Part shown: in pieces, positions 15,549 through 23,988 of the stretch
Position numbering within the stretch: the stretch's first letter is position 1
How the letters are laid out: each line of letters opens with the position of its first letter
Origin: JAIYDJ01 sp031398695
GTDB lineage: Bacteria > Pseudomonadota > Alphaproteobacteria > Rhodobacterales > Rhodobacteraceae
Length of the DNA: 35,399 bases
Assembly (NCBI GenBank): GCA_031398695.1
Contig: JANNNU010000118.1
Span: 1-35,399 of the forward strand
Direction: 5' to 3'
Position numbers and translations under genes: made by a program
Notes under the pieces: generated by a model
The model's database searches: none
Seen by the model: only the letters and a program-made list of their open reading frames with translations
What the model was told of the DNA's origin: nothing

Positions 15549-16720
15549 CTGATGTTTTCCTGTGTGCCAGCCGACGCACGCCGATCGGGCGGCATGGGGG
15601 CAGCCTTGCCATGCTGCGCCCCGACGACATGGCGGCGCATGTGATCGACGGGCTTCTGGACCTGCATCCGGGACTGGAGGTGGACGAGGTGATCATGGGC
15701 TGCGCCAATCAGGCGGGCGAGGACAACCGGAACGTGGCGCGGATGGCGGTGCTGCTGTCGCGCCTGCCCGACTTGGTTCCGGGGCTGACGGTCAACCGAC
15801 TGTGCGCAAGCGGGCTAGATGCGGTGATCGCGGGCGCACGGGCCATCCGGGACGGGGCAGAAGTGGTGATCGCGGGCGGCGTCGAGAGCATGACTCGCTC
15901 GCCCTTTGTGCTTGCCAAGGCCGAAACGGCCTTTTCGCGGCAGGTCGAGATGCACGACACATCAATCGGCTGGCGGTTCGTCAACGACCGGATCGCGCAG
16001 GCTTACGGCGTTGAATCGATGCCGGAAACCGCCGAGAATGTGGCAGCGGAGCATGGCGTTTCCCGTGTCGATCAGGACGCCTATGCTCTGCGGTCGCAGG
16101 CGCGGTACGACGCGGGCTGGCATGCAGCGGACATCATGCCGGTCACGATCCGGGGTCGCAAGGGAGACACGGTTGTCGGCGTGGACGAGCATCCTCGTGC
16201 GACAAGTCTGGACCGGCTGGCGGCCCTGCCCGCGCCGTTCCGGGCCGGGGGGACGATCACGGCGGGCAATGCCGCAGGGATCAACGACGGCGCGGCGGCG
16301 CTGATTCTGGCTTCGGCGGCGGGGGTGCGGCAGCAAGGGTTGACCCCGCTGGCGCGGGTCGGGGCGGCGGCTGCGGCTGGGGTGGCACCCCGCGTCATGG
16401 GGATGGGTCCGTTTGCTGCGGTGGCGCGGCTGACGGCGCGAACCGGGCGTGCGGCTGCGGATTACGATGTGCTCGAGTTGAACGAGGCCTTTGCTGCGCA
16501 GGTGCTGGCCTGCCTGCGCGCCTGGGGGATTGCCGATGACGATCCCAGAGTGAACGCATATGGCGGCGGGATCAGCATGGGGCACCCCTTGGGCATGTCA
16601 GGCGCGCGGATCGCGGCGGCGGCTGCGCGGAGGCTGGCCGAGGGAGGCGGGCGTTCCGCGCTGGTGACGCTGTGCGTCGGGGTCGGTCAGGGAGTGGCGC
16701 TGGAGCTGTTGGCGGTCTGA
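15545..16720 (+). CDS. Acetyl-CoA acyltransferase / beta-ketoadipyl-CoA-type thiolase
   Basis: A 391-residue degradative thiolase. The acyl-accepting Cys87 (NRLCASGLDAV), His347 (GGISMGHPLGMSGAR) and Cys377 (TLCVGVGQG) are all present, as are the NEAFAAQVLA helix and the GGVESMTRSPFV loop. PcaF-type thiolases for dicarboxyl-CoA substrates share this pattern, which suits a ring-opened dicarboxylic acyl-CoA. It releases acetyl-CoA in the last step encoded here. The start ATG at 15545 overlaps the dehydrogenase stop (ATGA). The stop at 16718-16720 is only 3 bp from the stop of the converging IorB-like gene, leaving no room for a conventional terminator between the operons. Confidence 0.92.
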   Translation: MTDVFLCASRRTPIGRHGGSLAMLRPDDMAAHVIDGLLDLHPGLEVDEVIMGCANQAGEDNRNVARMAVLLSRLPDLVPGLTVNRLCASGLDAVIAGARAIRDGAEVVIAGGVESMTRSPFVLAKAETAFSRQVEMHDTSIGWRFVNDRIAQAYGVESMPETAENVAAEHGVSRVDQDAYALRSQARYDAGWHAADIMPVTIRGRKGDTVVGVDEHPRATSLDRLAALPAPFRAGGTITAGNAAGINDGAAALILASAAGVRQQGLTPLARVGAAAAAGVAPRVMGMGPFAAVARLTARTGRAAADYDVLELNEAFAAQVLACLRAWGIADDDPRVNAYGGGISMGHPLGMSGARIAAAAARRLAEGGGRSALVTLCVGVGQGVALELLAV

Positions 16721-16723
16721 CGG

Positions 16724-18265
16724 TCAGGCAAAGCTGTCGATGGTCTGGACCGCGCCGTCGAGCGCCTTGCCCTCTTCATCCTTGAGCGCGGCTTCACGCA
16801 GGCGGCGGCACCAGTCGGCGGCGTCAGAGCGATGGGCGACCCTGGCGGTTGCGGCCAGGACCCTGTCAAACTTGGACTGCCCGCGCGCGTGGGTGTCGGA
16901 GTAGCCCTTGATCAGGCGACGGCAGCGGATCAGCTCGACCGCTAGATCATAGCGCGGCAGGGCTTCGAGGGCGGTGGCCAGCCATTGGTCCAGATGCGCC
17001 ACTTCTTGCGCGTGGCGTAACGTGCGCCGGCGCCAGCCCTTCAGCCCCCCCACCGCGTGCAACATCACGAAAGCCAGCAGGCTGTCGGTCCGCATCCGGC
17101 GGCCGTTGGAAAACCAGCGGTCCAGGCGCGCCATCCAGACCGGGCTGGCGGCGACGCGCGCACCCATTTTCGCAGGCAGCAGACCGGCGATTTCCTCGGC
17201 GCGGGGGTGCATGTATTCGGTCAACTGCATCAGATTGCCGCCCTTCAGGCGCATCTCACCTTCGATCCGAGTCATTCGAGTGGCACGGGTTTTCAGATCG
17301 GCCACGCGGATCACGTCATCATAAGCCATTGCGTTGGCGATGTATTTCGCAGCCTCGCGGGTCAGGATGTGGCCGTGACCGGCGCTGTCGCGGGTCAGGA
17401 CGGAGTCGACGCGGGTCAGGTACTGGGCGCCGTAAGCCGTGTCCTGAAATTCCACCACCTTGCGCAGGCCGGGCAGCGCCATTTCGGCGACCGGGGCGGG
17501 CAGCGATTGGGCGCGGCGCTGCAGGTCGGCCCATTCAGCCGTCAGATGCGCGGGACCGCTGACCGTCAGGGCGAGCTGTGCGGCCTTCGGTTTAGGGGCG
17601 GTGGTCGTTGGCGACTGCGCCTCGGCAAAGGCGGCAGCGAATGCGCGGAGCGAGCCTTCGACCCCCTTGCCGCTGCGGCGTATCGCGGCCTCGAACGCCT
17701 CGCGCGGAAAGGGCAGAACACCCGAGCCCGCCAGCGCACCAAACAAGGATGCGGAAATGACCGAGCCGTTGCGGATCGCGAGCGTGTCGAAATCGGCGGC
17801 GATGAAACGGCGGGCGGCGATTTCAGCCGCCGCCATCACTTCGGCCGACGAGGCGATGCCGTCGCCGGGGGTCATCTTTTCGGACACCGCCAGTGCCCGG
17901 TGGGTGGACGCAATCAGGGTCGTACGGTCGGGGGTGACAAAGCCGCGTAATATGGCGCGGCCCGCCTCCATCATCTCGGCGGCGATCATGACGTCGACGT
18001 CGCCTGCGGTCGGCATCAGGGAAAACACCGGGGTGCCCCCGGCGGCGGGGGCCATCTCGACGTAGTAGACTGTGGCCCCGGTGCGTTGCGCCACGCCCGC
18101 GACAGACGTCGCCTGCGCGGCATAGCCGTTCTGCCGGGCCAGATCTTCGATCCATGCGGTCAGCACGCCGCCGCCCTGCCCGCCCACGGCGAGCACCGCC
18201 AGCTTGATGATACTGGCCAGTGCCGGGTCGGGGCTTTGGGCGATCAGGGGGTCGTGGGCAGTCAT
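16724..18265 (-). CDS. iorB: Indolepyruvate oxidoreductase subunit beta family protein (long form)
   Basis: A 513-residue beta/gamma-type subunit of a 2-oxoacid:ferredoxin oxidoreductase. The N-terminal 190 residues are the catalytic gamma-type domain (VGGQGGGVLTAW at about 27-38, then GVAQRTGATVYYVEM). About 300 extra C-terminal residues follow (including RLIKGYSDTHARGQSKFDRVL), resembling the extension of the fused large indolepyruvate oxidoreductases of aerobic proteobacteria and absent from short archaeal IorB. It works with the TPP- and Fe-S-bearing alpha subunit encoded just upstream (ATGA overlap, 18262-18265) to decarboxylate a 2-oxo acid and form an acyl-CoA. Indolepyruvate is the default substrate by name only; an arylglyoxylate such as isatinate is an alternative suggested by the neighbours. 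Confidence 0.85.
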   Translation of the reverse strand: MTAHDPLIAQSPDPALASIIKLAVLAVGGQGGGVLTAWIEDLARQNGYAAQATSVAGVAQRTGATVYYVEMAPAAGGTPVFSLMPTAGDVDVMIAAEMMEAGRAILRGFVTPDRTTLIASTHRALAVSEKMTPGDGIASSAEVMAAAEIAARRFIAADFDTLAIRNGSVISASLFGALAGSGVLPFPREAFEAAIRRSGKGVEGSLRAFAAAFAEAQSPTTTAPKPKAAQLALTVSGPAHLTAEWADLQRRAQSLPAPVAEMALPGLRKVVEFQDTAYGAQYLTRVDSVLTRDSAGHGHILTREAAKYIANAMAYDDVIRVADLKTRATRMTRIEGEMRLKGGNLMQLTEYMHPRAEEIAGLLPAKMGARVAASPVWMARLDRWFSNGRRMRTDSLLAFVMLHAVGGLKGWRRRTLRHAQEVAHLDQWLATALEALPRYDLAVELIRCRRLIKGYSDTHARGQSKFDRVLAATARVAHRSDAADWCRRLREAALKDEEGKALDGAVQTIDSFA

Positions 18266-20409
18266 GGGGCGGCCTCGAAGGTCAGACGACGGGCGGTGCG
18301 GCGGACTTGCAGCCAGCCAATGATGCGCGTGCGCCAGCCGGCGACCCGGCGCTCCCATGCGGTCGGGTTGTGGATCACGCGGGCCTCGTAAAACGACGGG
18401 CACAGGATGGCGGCGTCTGCGACCTCGCCACAGTTGCCGCAGCCGACGCAGCTTTGGTCGATGGAGGCGACGGGGTCGTCGCGCAGCGGATCGTCCAGTT
18501 TTTTCAACGACAGCGACGGGCAGCCCGACAGGCGGATACAGGCGTGATCCCCGGTGCAGATGTCTTCATCGACGCCAAAGCGGGGGGTTTCGACGCGCCG
18601 ACCCTCCTTGATCGCCTGCGCCGCCAGCGGCTTTTCGCGGCGCTGCTTGTTCAGCATGCATTCCGACGACGCGACGATGACTTTCGGGCCGGTTTCGCCG
18701 GTCGTCAGCGCCTCGCGCAGCACGTCGCGCATGTGGCCGACGTCGTAGGTGCGGTTGACTTCGCGGACCCAGGTGATGCCGATGCCCTTCAGCGCCTTCG
18801 AAATCGGGTTCTTCGTCGCCTTGGTGGCGTTGTCTGCGCGCGATGACATCACGTCCTGCCCGCCCGTCGCCGCCGAATAGTAGTTGTCGACGATCACCGC
18901 GACCGAGTCCGACTTGTTGAACGCCATATTGCCGAAGCTGGATGACAGCCCGTTGTGCCAGAATCCGCCGTCGCCGATTATGGAGATGGCCCGGCTCGCG
19001 CCACCACCGCCGAAGGCCGCGTTGGCAGCAGGACCTAGGCCGTAGCCCATGGTCGCGCCGCCGATCTCGAAGGGGGGCAGCGCCGCGAACAGGTGGCAGC
19101 CGATGTCGGCGCTGATCTGCAGCTTGCCGGTTTCCTTCTGCACCAGCTTCATCGCGGCGAAGATCGGGCGTTCCGGGCAGCCGGTGCAGAAACCCGGGGG
19201 CCTGATCGGGACGGTGTTCGACAGGTCCGGGATCTGCGGCCGATCCTCGTTCGGCGCGCGGTGCACCGCCGCCAGCAGGCCCGGCGCGGCCTGCTTCAGA
19301 AACGCGGTCAGGCTGTCGAGCATGACCTGCCCGGTATATTCGCCCGCCATCGGAAAGATGTCCTTGCCGCGCAGCCGGACCGGCACTCCCGCGCGGTAAA
19401 GGTAGGTCGACAACTGCTGTTCGATGAATTCGGGCTGGCCTTCCTCGATGACCAGCACCTGATCCTTGCCTTGGCAAAACTCCAGAACTTCCGACGACAC
19501 CAGCGGATAGGTGACGTTCAGCACGTAAAGCGGCACCTGGCTGTTACCGTGCAGATCGGCCAGCCCCAGCCGCTGCAAGGCGCGGATCACGCCGTTATAC
19601 ATGCCGCCCTGCATGACCAGCCCGACCGGAGCGGACGCAGGCCCGAACACCTCGTTCAGGCCCAGTTCACGGATGAAGCGTTCTGCGGCCGGCCAGCGGT
19701 TCTTTATCTTGTCCTGTTCGTGGGCGTAGGACATCGGCGGCAGCACGACGCGGGCGAAATCCGACCGCGGCGCAGACAGGGCATCCTTGACCGACAGGGT
19801 CGGTCGGCGGTTGTCGCGGGTCTGGAAGCTGCCGGTAACGTGGCAGGACCGGATGCGGACCATCAGCATCACGGGCGTGTTCGTCGCCTCGGACAATTCG
19901 AACCCGTCCGACACCGCCTTGGTGATGCACGGCAGATTGGGGCGCGGATCCAGGAGCCAGAACTGCGACTTCATCGCAAAGGCGTGGCTGCGTTCCTGCA
20001 TGATGGAACTTCCCTCGCCGTAATCCTCGCCCACGATCACCAGCGCACCGCCCGTCACGCCCGAGGACGCGAGGTTCGACAGGGCATCGGACGCCACGTT
20101 GACACCAACCGAGCCCTTGAACGTGACCGCCCCCCGGATCGGGTAATGCACCGACGCGGCCAGCATCGCCGCTGCCGCCGCCTCGTTCGCGTTCGCCTCG
20201 AACCGCACGCCCAATTCAACCAGCAGGTCCTGCGCGTCGGCCAGAACGTCCATCAGATGCGAGATCGGCGCGCCCTGATAGCCGCCGACATAGCCCACGC
20301 CGTTTTCCAGCAGCGCCTTGGTGATCGCCAGAATCCCTTCGCCCGTGAAGGTTTCACCCTCCCCTAGCCGCAGATCCTCGATTTCCGCCTTGAACGACCG
20401 TTCTGCCAT
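18262..20409 (-). CDS. iorA: Indolepyruvate:ferredoxin oxidoreductase subunit alpha family protein
   Basis: A 715-residue alpha subunit. The N-terminal pyrimidine-binding and middle domains (about 1-400, with GYQGAPISHLMDVL, FEANANEAAAAAMLAAS and GEDYGEGSSIMQERSHA) are followed by a TPP-binding domain (GFCTGCPERPIF; GDGGFWHNG near 476, with the N of VIVDNYYSAATGGQD closing the GDG...N motif). A C-terminal ferredoxin domain (about 615-675) has cysteines in CTGDHACIRLSGCP and CVGCGNC...CP, the first group with wider spacing than a plain CxxCxxC. The start is set at the ATG at 20409; an in-frame upstream start would add 13 unlikely residues. It lies 11 bp downstream of the VOC gene. It transfers electrons to ferredoxin while converting a 2-oxo acid to its acyl-CoA. 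Confidence 0.88.
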   Translation of the reverse strand: MAERSFKAEIEDLRLGEGETFTGEGILAITKALLENGVGYVGGYQGAPISHLMDVLADAQDLLVELGVRFEANANEAAAAAMLAASVHYPIRGAVTFKGSVGVNVASDALSNLASSGVTGGALVIVGEDYGEGSSIMQERSHAFAMKSQFWLLDPRPNLPCITKAVSDGFELSEATNTPVMLMVRIRSCHVTGSFQTRDNRRPTLSVKDALSAPRSDFARVVLPPMSYAHEQDKIKNRWPAAERFIRELGLNEVFGPASAPVGLVMQGGMYNGVIRALQRLGLADLHGNSQVPLYVLNVTYPLVSSEVLEFCQGKDQVLVIEEGQPEFIEQQLSTYLYRAGVPVRLRGKDIFPMAGEYTGQVMLDSLTAFLKQAAPGLLAAVHRAPNEDRPQIPDLSNTVPIRPPGFCTGCPERPIFAAMKLVQKETGKLQISADIGCHLFAALPPFEIGGATMGYGLGPAANAAFGGGGASRAISIIGDGGFWHNGLSSSFGNMAFNKSDSVAVIVDNYYSAATGGQDVMSSRADNATKATKNPISKALKGIGITWVREVNRTYDVGHMRDVLREALTTGETGPKVIVASSECMLNKQRREKPLAAQAIKEGRRVETPRFGVDEDICTGDHACIRLSGCPSLSLKKLDDPLRDDPVASIDQSCVGCGNCGEVADAAILCPSFYEARVIHNPTAWERRVAGWRTRIIGWLQVRRTARRLTFEAAP

Positions 20410-20420
20410 CGGGGCTGTCC

Positions 20421-21011
20421 TTACTGTACAGGATCGGTGTTGGACCACAGCACGGGGCCGCCGTCCTTTTCATAGGCCATGCCCTGCGGGAAGCTGATCG
20501 CCTCAAGCTGCAAGCCCCAGGGGGCCGAGAAATACAGGATGGACTGCCCCGCCGCCGGGCCTTCGGACACCGGGATCGGCCCCATGTTGACGGTCAGCCC
20601 CTTTTCCTTGAGAAAGGCGGCCGCCGCATCGATGTCGTCAACGTAAAAGGCGATGTGATGCCCGCCGATGTCGCTGTTGCGCATGGCGACGGTCTGCTGG
20701 TCGGGGGCAGTGTACTTGAACAGTTCTATGTTGGACCCGAACCCGCAGCGCATCAGTGTGATCTGTTCGATCACCGCGCGGGGGTCGACGGCGAGCACAT
20801 CTTGCATGAAGGTGCCCGCATCGTCGCGGAACGGGCCGAAGGACATCGCCTTCTGGCAGCCCATGATGTCGGCAAAGAACGTCTCGGCCTGCGCCAGATC
20901 TGGCACGGTGATGCCGATGTGGTTGACGCCACGCATGCCAGGAACAGGCTCGGCAAGGGAGGGTCCGGCGAGAACAGCAAGTGCTGCAAGCAGTGCGAGG
21001 CGGTTCAGCAT
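20421..21011 (-). CDS. VOC-family protein with a signal peptide
   Basis: A 196-residue vicinal-oxygen-chelate (glyoxalase/bleomycin-resistance/dioxygenase fold) protein. Residues 1-20 form a Sec signal peptide (short basic start, then LALLAALAVLAGPSLA), with likely cleavage after SLA, placing it in the periplasm. The mature part shows two betaalphabetabetabeta modules: GVNHIGITVPDLAQAETFF with His32 as a probable metal ligand, and GGHHIAFYVDDIDAAAAFL followed by GLQLEAISFP, whose Glu is a likely ligand. The reaction is unknown; cytoplasmic VOC enzymes are common in aromatic pathways but exported ones are unusual. It lies between the MarR gene (33-bp gap) and the IorA-like gene in one apparent operon, so it may act on the extracytoplasmic substrate before uptake. 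Confidence 0.82.
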   Translation of the reverse strand: MLNRLALLAALAVLAGPSLAEPVPGMRGVNHIGITVPDLAQAETFFADIMGCQKAMSFGPFRDDAGTFMQDVLAVDPRAVIEQITLMRCGFGSNIELFKYTAPDQQTVAMRNSDIGGHHIAFYVDDIDAAAAFLKEKGLTVNMGPIPVSEGPAAGQSILYFSAPWGLQLEAISFPQGMAYEKDGGPVLWSNTDPVQ

Positions 21012-21044
21012 GTCACGTTCCTTTGCGTTGCAGGGGTGGGGCGG

Positions 21045-21515
21045 TCAGATTTCATGTTTGCGGATGTTGGCGAGCATCTTTTGCAAAGTTCCGGTGAAGA
21101 GACGCCGCTCTTCATCGGGGATGCCGCGAAACATCCGTTGATGCGCTTCGGCCATGTGCGGCCAAAGCATTTCAAAGGCTGCGCGTCCGGGGTCGGTGAT
21201 GAAGACGCGGGTGGCTCGGCTGTCGTCGGCGTCGGTTTGGCGGCGGATGAGGCTGTCAGCCTGCAACTGGTCCAGCGCGCGGCTGAGCGTCGATTGCTCG
21301 ACCACAGAATAGACCGCCAACTCACGGATCAGCGGCCCATCAATCACCGACAGCACGGCAAGCGCCCGCATCTTAGGCGTGGACAGGCCGAGTTCTGCCA
21401 TCTCTTCGCGCAGGGAGGCGTTGTAGCGGCCCATGATCCGATTCATCAGATAGGGCGCATAGTTGGTCAGACCGATTTCGCCCAGCCGCGCCGCAGATTT
21501 GACATCCTGGGTCAT
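21045..21515 (-). CDS. MarR-family transcriptional regulator (second copy)
   Basis: A 156-residue winged-helix protein, distinct from the regulator at 10109-10546. Its helix-turn-helix and wing are visible in RELAVYSVVEQSTLSRALDQLQADSLIRRQTDADDSRATRVFITDPGRAAF, and the C-terminal helix LQKMLANIRKHEI completes a dimerisation region. It starts with ATG at 21515, overlapping the FAD oxidoreductase stop by ATGA. Within the operon 23848-16724, it is the natural candidate to control the divergent region at 23849-23988, from which its own operon and the FAD oxidoreductase/ABC importer operon start. The inducer is unknown; an indole- or isatin-derived compound is a reasonable guess. Confidence 0.88.
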   Translation of the reverse strand: MTQDVKSAARLGEIGLTNYAPYLMNRIMGRYNASLREEMAELGLSTPKMRALAVLSVIDGPLIRELAVYSVVEQSTLSRALDQLQADSLIRRQTDADDSRATRVFITDPGRAAFEMLWPHMAEAHQRMFRGIPDEERRLFTGTLQKMLANIRKHEI

Positions 21516-23053
21516 GCGCCGAGCCTTTTCGCGGCCAGATAGCCCGATCCGCCACCAAGGCCGGGACCCGGATGCGTCGATGCGCCGATATGGGTAAGCC
21601 CTTTCGGCAGGTCAGCGGCATGCGCGTAGGGCCGCCAGAGGAAAAACTGGTCGATCGAGCATTGCCCGCCATAGGGGTCGCCGCCGACAAGGTTTACGTT
21701 CATCCGCTCGAGGTCTTTGGGCGAGTGTGCGGTGCGGGCCAGCTTGATCCGGTCGAAATCCTTGATATGCCGGGCAAGGATCGCCTCGATCCGGTCGGCG
21801 AAAGCCTCTTTCGCGGTGTCCCAGTCGGTCGCCACGATCTCACCCGCAGCGTCGCCCTTGATTTCGCGCGGGGCGTCAGGGATTTGCAGCCACAGTATCG
21901 CCTTGCCGGGCGGACATCGGGTCGGGTCGAGGCGGCTCGGTTGGCCGACGCAGATGGTGGGTGTTTCGGGGAACATGCCGCGTTCGGCCTCGTTGGCCGA
22001 TTTGGAAACGGCGTCTATGCCGTCTGACAGGTGGATCAGCGCGACATCCTGCAACCCGGGTGCCAGCCATTCGGGTGGTGCGTCCAGCGCGTAGTGCAAC
22101 TGGAAATCGCCACGCCCGTGGCGGAATTTGCGTGCCGCGGCGGCAGGATTCGCGTCCCGCAGCAGACGATCCTGCAACTGGCCCGGCGCGACCGAGGCCA
22201 GGACCGAGGCGCAAGGGATCGTCTCGCCATCCGCCAGGGTCACGCCGGCGACCTTGCCACCGCTGATCACGATCCGGTCCACATCCGCCCCGGTGCGGAA
22301 GGTACCGCCATGCGCCTCGATCAGCGACCGGAACGCGGCGACCGCCTGCCCCGCGCCGCCCTTGACGACCGGCGCACCCGCAGCCTCGAGCGCGAAGGCG
22401 ATCACTTTGCCCATCTGGCCGGAATAGGCGCTTTCCGGCGTCAGGCCGCAGTGCAATACCCATGGCGCGAACAGCGCCTGCGCCAAAGGAGACCGGTAAT
22501 TGGTTTCCAGCCAGCCCCGCGCCGGGGTCAGGGCGGTGCCGAACCACGCAGCCAAGCCCCGCGCCCCGCGCTTGCGGGCCTGGGCGAACAGCAGTTTCGC
22601 GGTGCCCCAGCTCCAGAGATCGCCGCCGAGCAGGGCGAACAGGAACTGCGCGTCGGCCGCAACGCCGCCTGTGTCTGCCGACAACGCAGCCCCGTCGCCG
22701 GACGCCAACGCCTCGAAAGCCGCCACGTTCGCGGCGTGATCCATCGTCAGCACCAGCGCCGACCCATCTGGTCGCAGCACGGCGGTCGGACGCGCGGCGT
22801 GACAGTATTCGAACCCGTGCCCGGCAAGATCGGGTCCCAGCGCCGCACCCGCAGGCCCGGTCATGAACAGCACAAAGGTCGCCGCCATCACATCATGCTG
22901 AAAGCCCGGCAGCGTCAGTTCTTCTGTCCGCAGGCAGCCTCCGATCCGGTCTTCGCGTTCCAGCACCAACACCTTGCGCCCTTTCAGCGATAAAAGCGCT
23001 GCCGCCGTCAGGGCGTTGATGCCAGAGCCGACGATGACGTGATCAGGCTGCAC
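21512..23053 (-). CDS. Phytoene dehydrogenase-like FAD-dependent oxidoreductase (copy 1)
   Basis: A 513-residue NAD(P)/FAD-dependent oxidoreductase of the phytoene-desaturase/amine-oxidase superfamily. The dinucleotide-binding fold is at the N-terminus (VIVGSGINALTAAALLSLKG, E33 binding the ribose in VLERE), with the FAD-binding RIGGCLRTEELTLPGFQHD next. The C-terminal FAD motif is HIGASTHPGPGLGGGSGYL. No carotenoid genes are nearby, so carotene desaturation is not the likely role; dehydrogenation of a ring in an indole- or anthranilate-type compound is more in keeping with the context. It lies 3 bp downstream of the cyclase gene and overlaps the MarR gene. A related copy stands at 23989-25554 on the opposite strand. 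The substrate cannot be read from sequence. Confidence 0.85.
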   Translation of the reverse strand: MQPDHVIVGSGINALTAAALLSLKGRKVLVLEREDRIGGCLRTEELTLPGFQHDVMAATFVLFMTGPAGAALGPDLAGHGFEYCHAARPTAVLRPDGSALVLTMDHAANVAAFEALASGDGAALSADTGGVAADAQFLFALLGGDLWSWGTAKLLFAQARKRGARGLAAWFGTALTPARGWLETNYRSPLAQALFAPWVLHCGLTPESAYSGQMGKVIAFALEAAGAPVVKGGAGQAVAAFRSLIEAHGGTFRTGADVDRIVISGGKVAGVTLADGETIPCASVLASVAPGQLQDRLLRDANPAAAARKFRHGRGDFQLHYALDAPPEWLAPGLQDVALIHLSDGIDAVSKSANEAERGMFPETPTICVGQPSRLDPTRCPPGKAILWLQIPDAPREIKGDAAGEIVATDWDTAKEAFADRIEAILARHIKDFDRIKLARTAHSPKDLERMNVNLVGGDPYGGQCSIDQFFLWRPYAHAADLPKGLTHIGASTHPGPGLGGGSGYLAAKRLGA

Positions 23054-23056
23054 CGG

Positions 23057-23848
23057 CTATCCTTTCGGAACCAGCGCCAGCGCCCGGATCGGCGACCCTG
23101 TGCCGTTCTTGATCTTCAGGGGCGCAGCCATCAGGATTGCCCCCTTGGCTGGAAGCTTCGACAGGTTGGCGAGGCTGGCCAGACCGAAACGGTTGTTGGC
23201 GTGCAGCAGGTTGTGCGCCGGATAGGGCGGCGTCATGCCCCCGGCCTGCCCCGCATCGGTGCCGATGCACTGGCTGCCCCAGCCGACGATACCCTTGTCG
23301 ATCAGATACTGGATCACCTCGGCTGTCGGGCCGGGCGTATGCGGTCCGGTGTCGTTTGCGTTCAGAAAGGCCGCCTCGTCATTGGCAAATTTGTCCCAGT
23401 CCGACCGCAGCACCACCCACTCGCCCGCGTTGATCACGCCATACTTCGCTTCCCACGCCTTCACATGGTCGATGGTCAGCAGGAAATCCGGGTCTGCGAC
23501 GCATTCGGCGCTAAAATCCAGCACGTTGACCGAGGCCACCAGCCGCTGCACGTCGAGCGTGTCGGTGTAGCCGTCGCGATAGTCCTTGCCGGTGATCCAG
23601 TGGTGCGGCGCGTCGAAATGCGTGCCCGAATGTTCGCCCAGTTCCAGCCAGTTCCACGCCCAGAACGGCCCGTTCTGGTCATACTCGCTGATCCGATGGA
23701 TCTTGATCGGCGGAGTGTCCTTGGCAAAATCCGGGGGCAGCTTCAGAAGCGGCGTTTCCGGGCCGAGCACCCCGGAGCAGTCCACCACCTCGATCCCGCC
23801 CGAAGCGAGCAGGCCTGCAAGCTGGCCAAGCACATCTGCTGAAATCAT
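23057..23848 (-). CDS. Cyclase family protein, isatin hydrolase-like (kynurenine formamidase superfamily)
   Basis: A 263-residue metal-dependent hydrolase of the cyclase family. The metal site HSGTHFDAPHHW (residues 73-84) has the His/His/Asp ligands of the superfamily. Other long-form features are TGPHTPGPTAEVI, GTDAGQAGGMTPPYPAHNLLH and the C-terminal PLKIKNGTGSPIRALALVP. Length and these motifs fit the isatin hydrolase type (about 260 residues) better than bacterial kynurenine formamidase KynB (about 210). Isatin hydrolase opens isatin to isatinate, an intermediate in indole-3-acetate breakdown toward anthranilate, which suits this cluster. The start ATG at 23848 has AGGGAG 6 nt upstream. 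It is the first gene of the operon running to 16724. N-formylkynurenine or another lactam/amide remains possible. Confidence 0.8.
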   Translation of the reverse strand: MISADVLGQLAGLLASGGIEVVDCSGVLGPETPLLKLPPDFAKDTPPIKIHRISEYDQNGPFWAWNWLELGEHSGTHFDAPHHWITGKDYRDGYTDTLDVQRLVASVNVLDFSAECVADPDFLLTIDHVKAWEAKYGVINAGEWVVLRSDWDKFANDEAAFLNANDTGPHTPGPTAEVIQYLIDKGIVGWGSQCIGTDAGQAGGMTPPYPAHNLLHANNRFGLASLANLSKLPAKGAILMAAPLKIKNGTGSPIRALALVPKG

Positions 23849-23988
23849 GTCACTCTCCCTGTCGCGCCAAAGCGCCTTTCGTGGAAGCCACGGCACTTGC
23901 GGAATGCCGTGTTTCGATGCGAATCATGCTAGACAGAATTAAATGCGTTTGCAAATATCATCGCAGGCAAGGGAAGAAGGGATGCGTT
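23849..23988. promoter_or_regulatory. Divergent promoter region of the cyclase and FAD oxidoreductase/ABC operons
   Basis: 140 bp separate the two divergent starts. The part from 23925 is A+T-rich compared with its surroundings and contains an 8-bp palindrome TTTGCAAA (23948-23955) within TGCGTTTGCA-type symmetry (23944-23953). It is a weak operator candidate for the MarR protein encoded at 21045-21515. A ribosome binding site AAGGGA (about 23977-23982) stands 6 nt before the TTG start. I cannot place promoters with confidence. Confidence 0.45.

Noticed and set aside
19093..20367. Plus-strand frame of 424 codons opposite the IorA-like gene
   Set aside because: A shadow of the real gene on the minus strand; composition is basic and low-complexity and no motif is present.
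16724..20409. IorAB as an enzyme of anaerobic amino acid fermentation
   Set aside because: Subunit architecture is the long aerobic proteobacterial form and the neighbours are oxygen-dependent aromatic catabolism genes.
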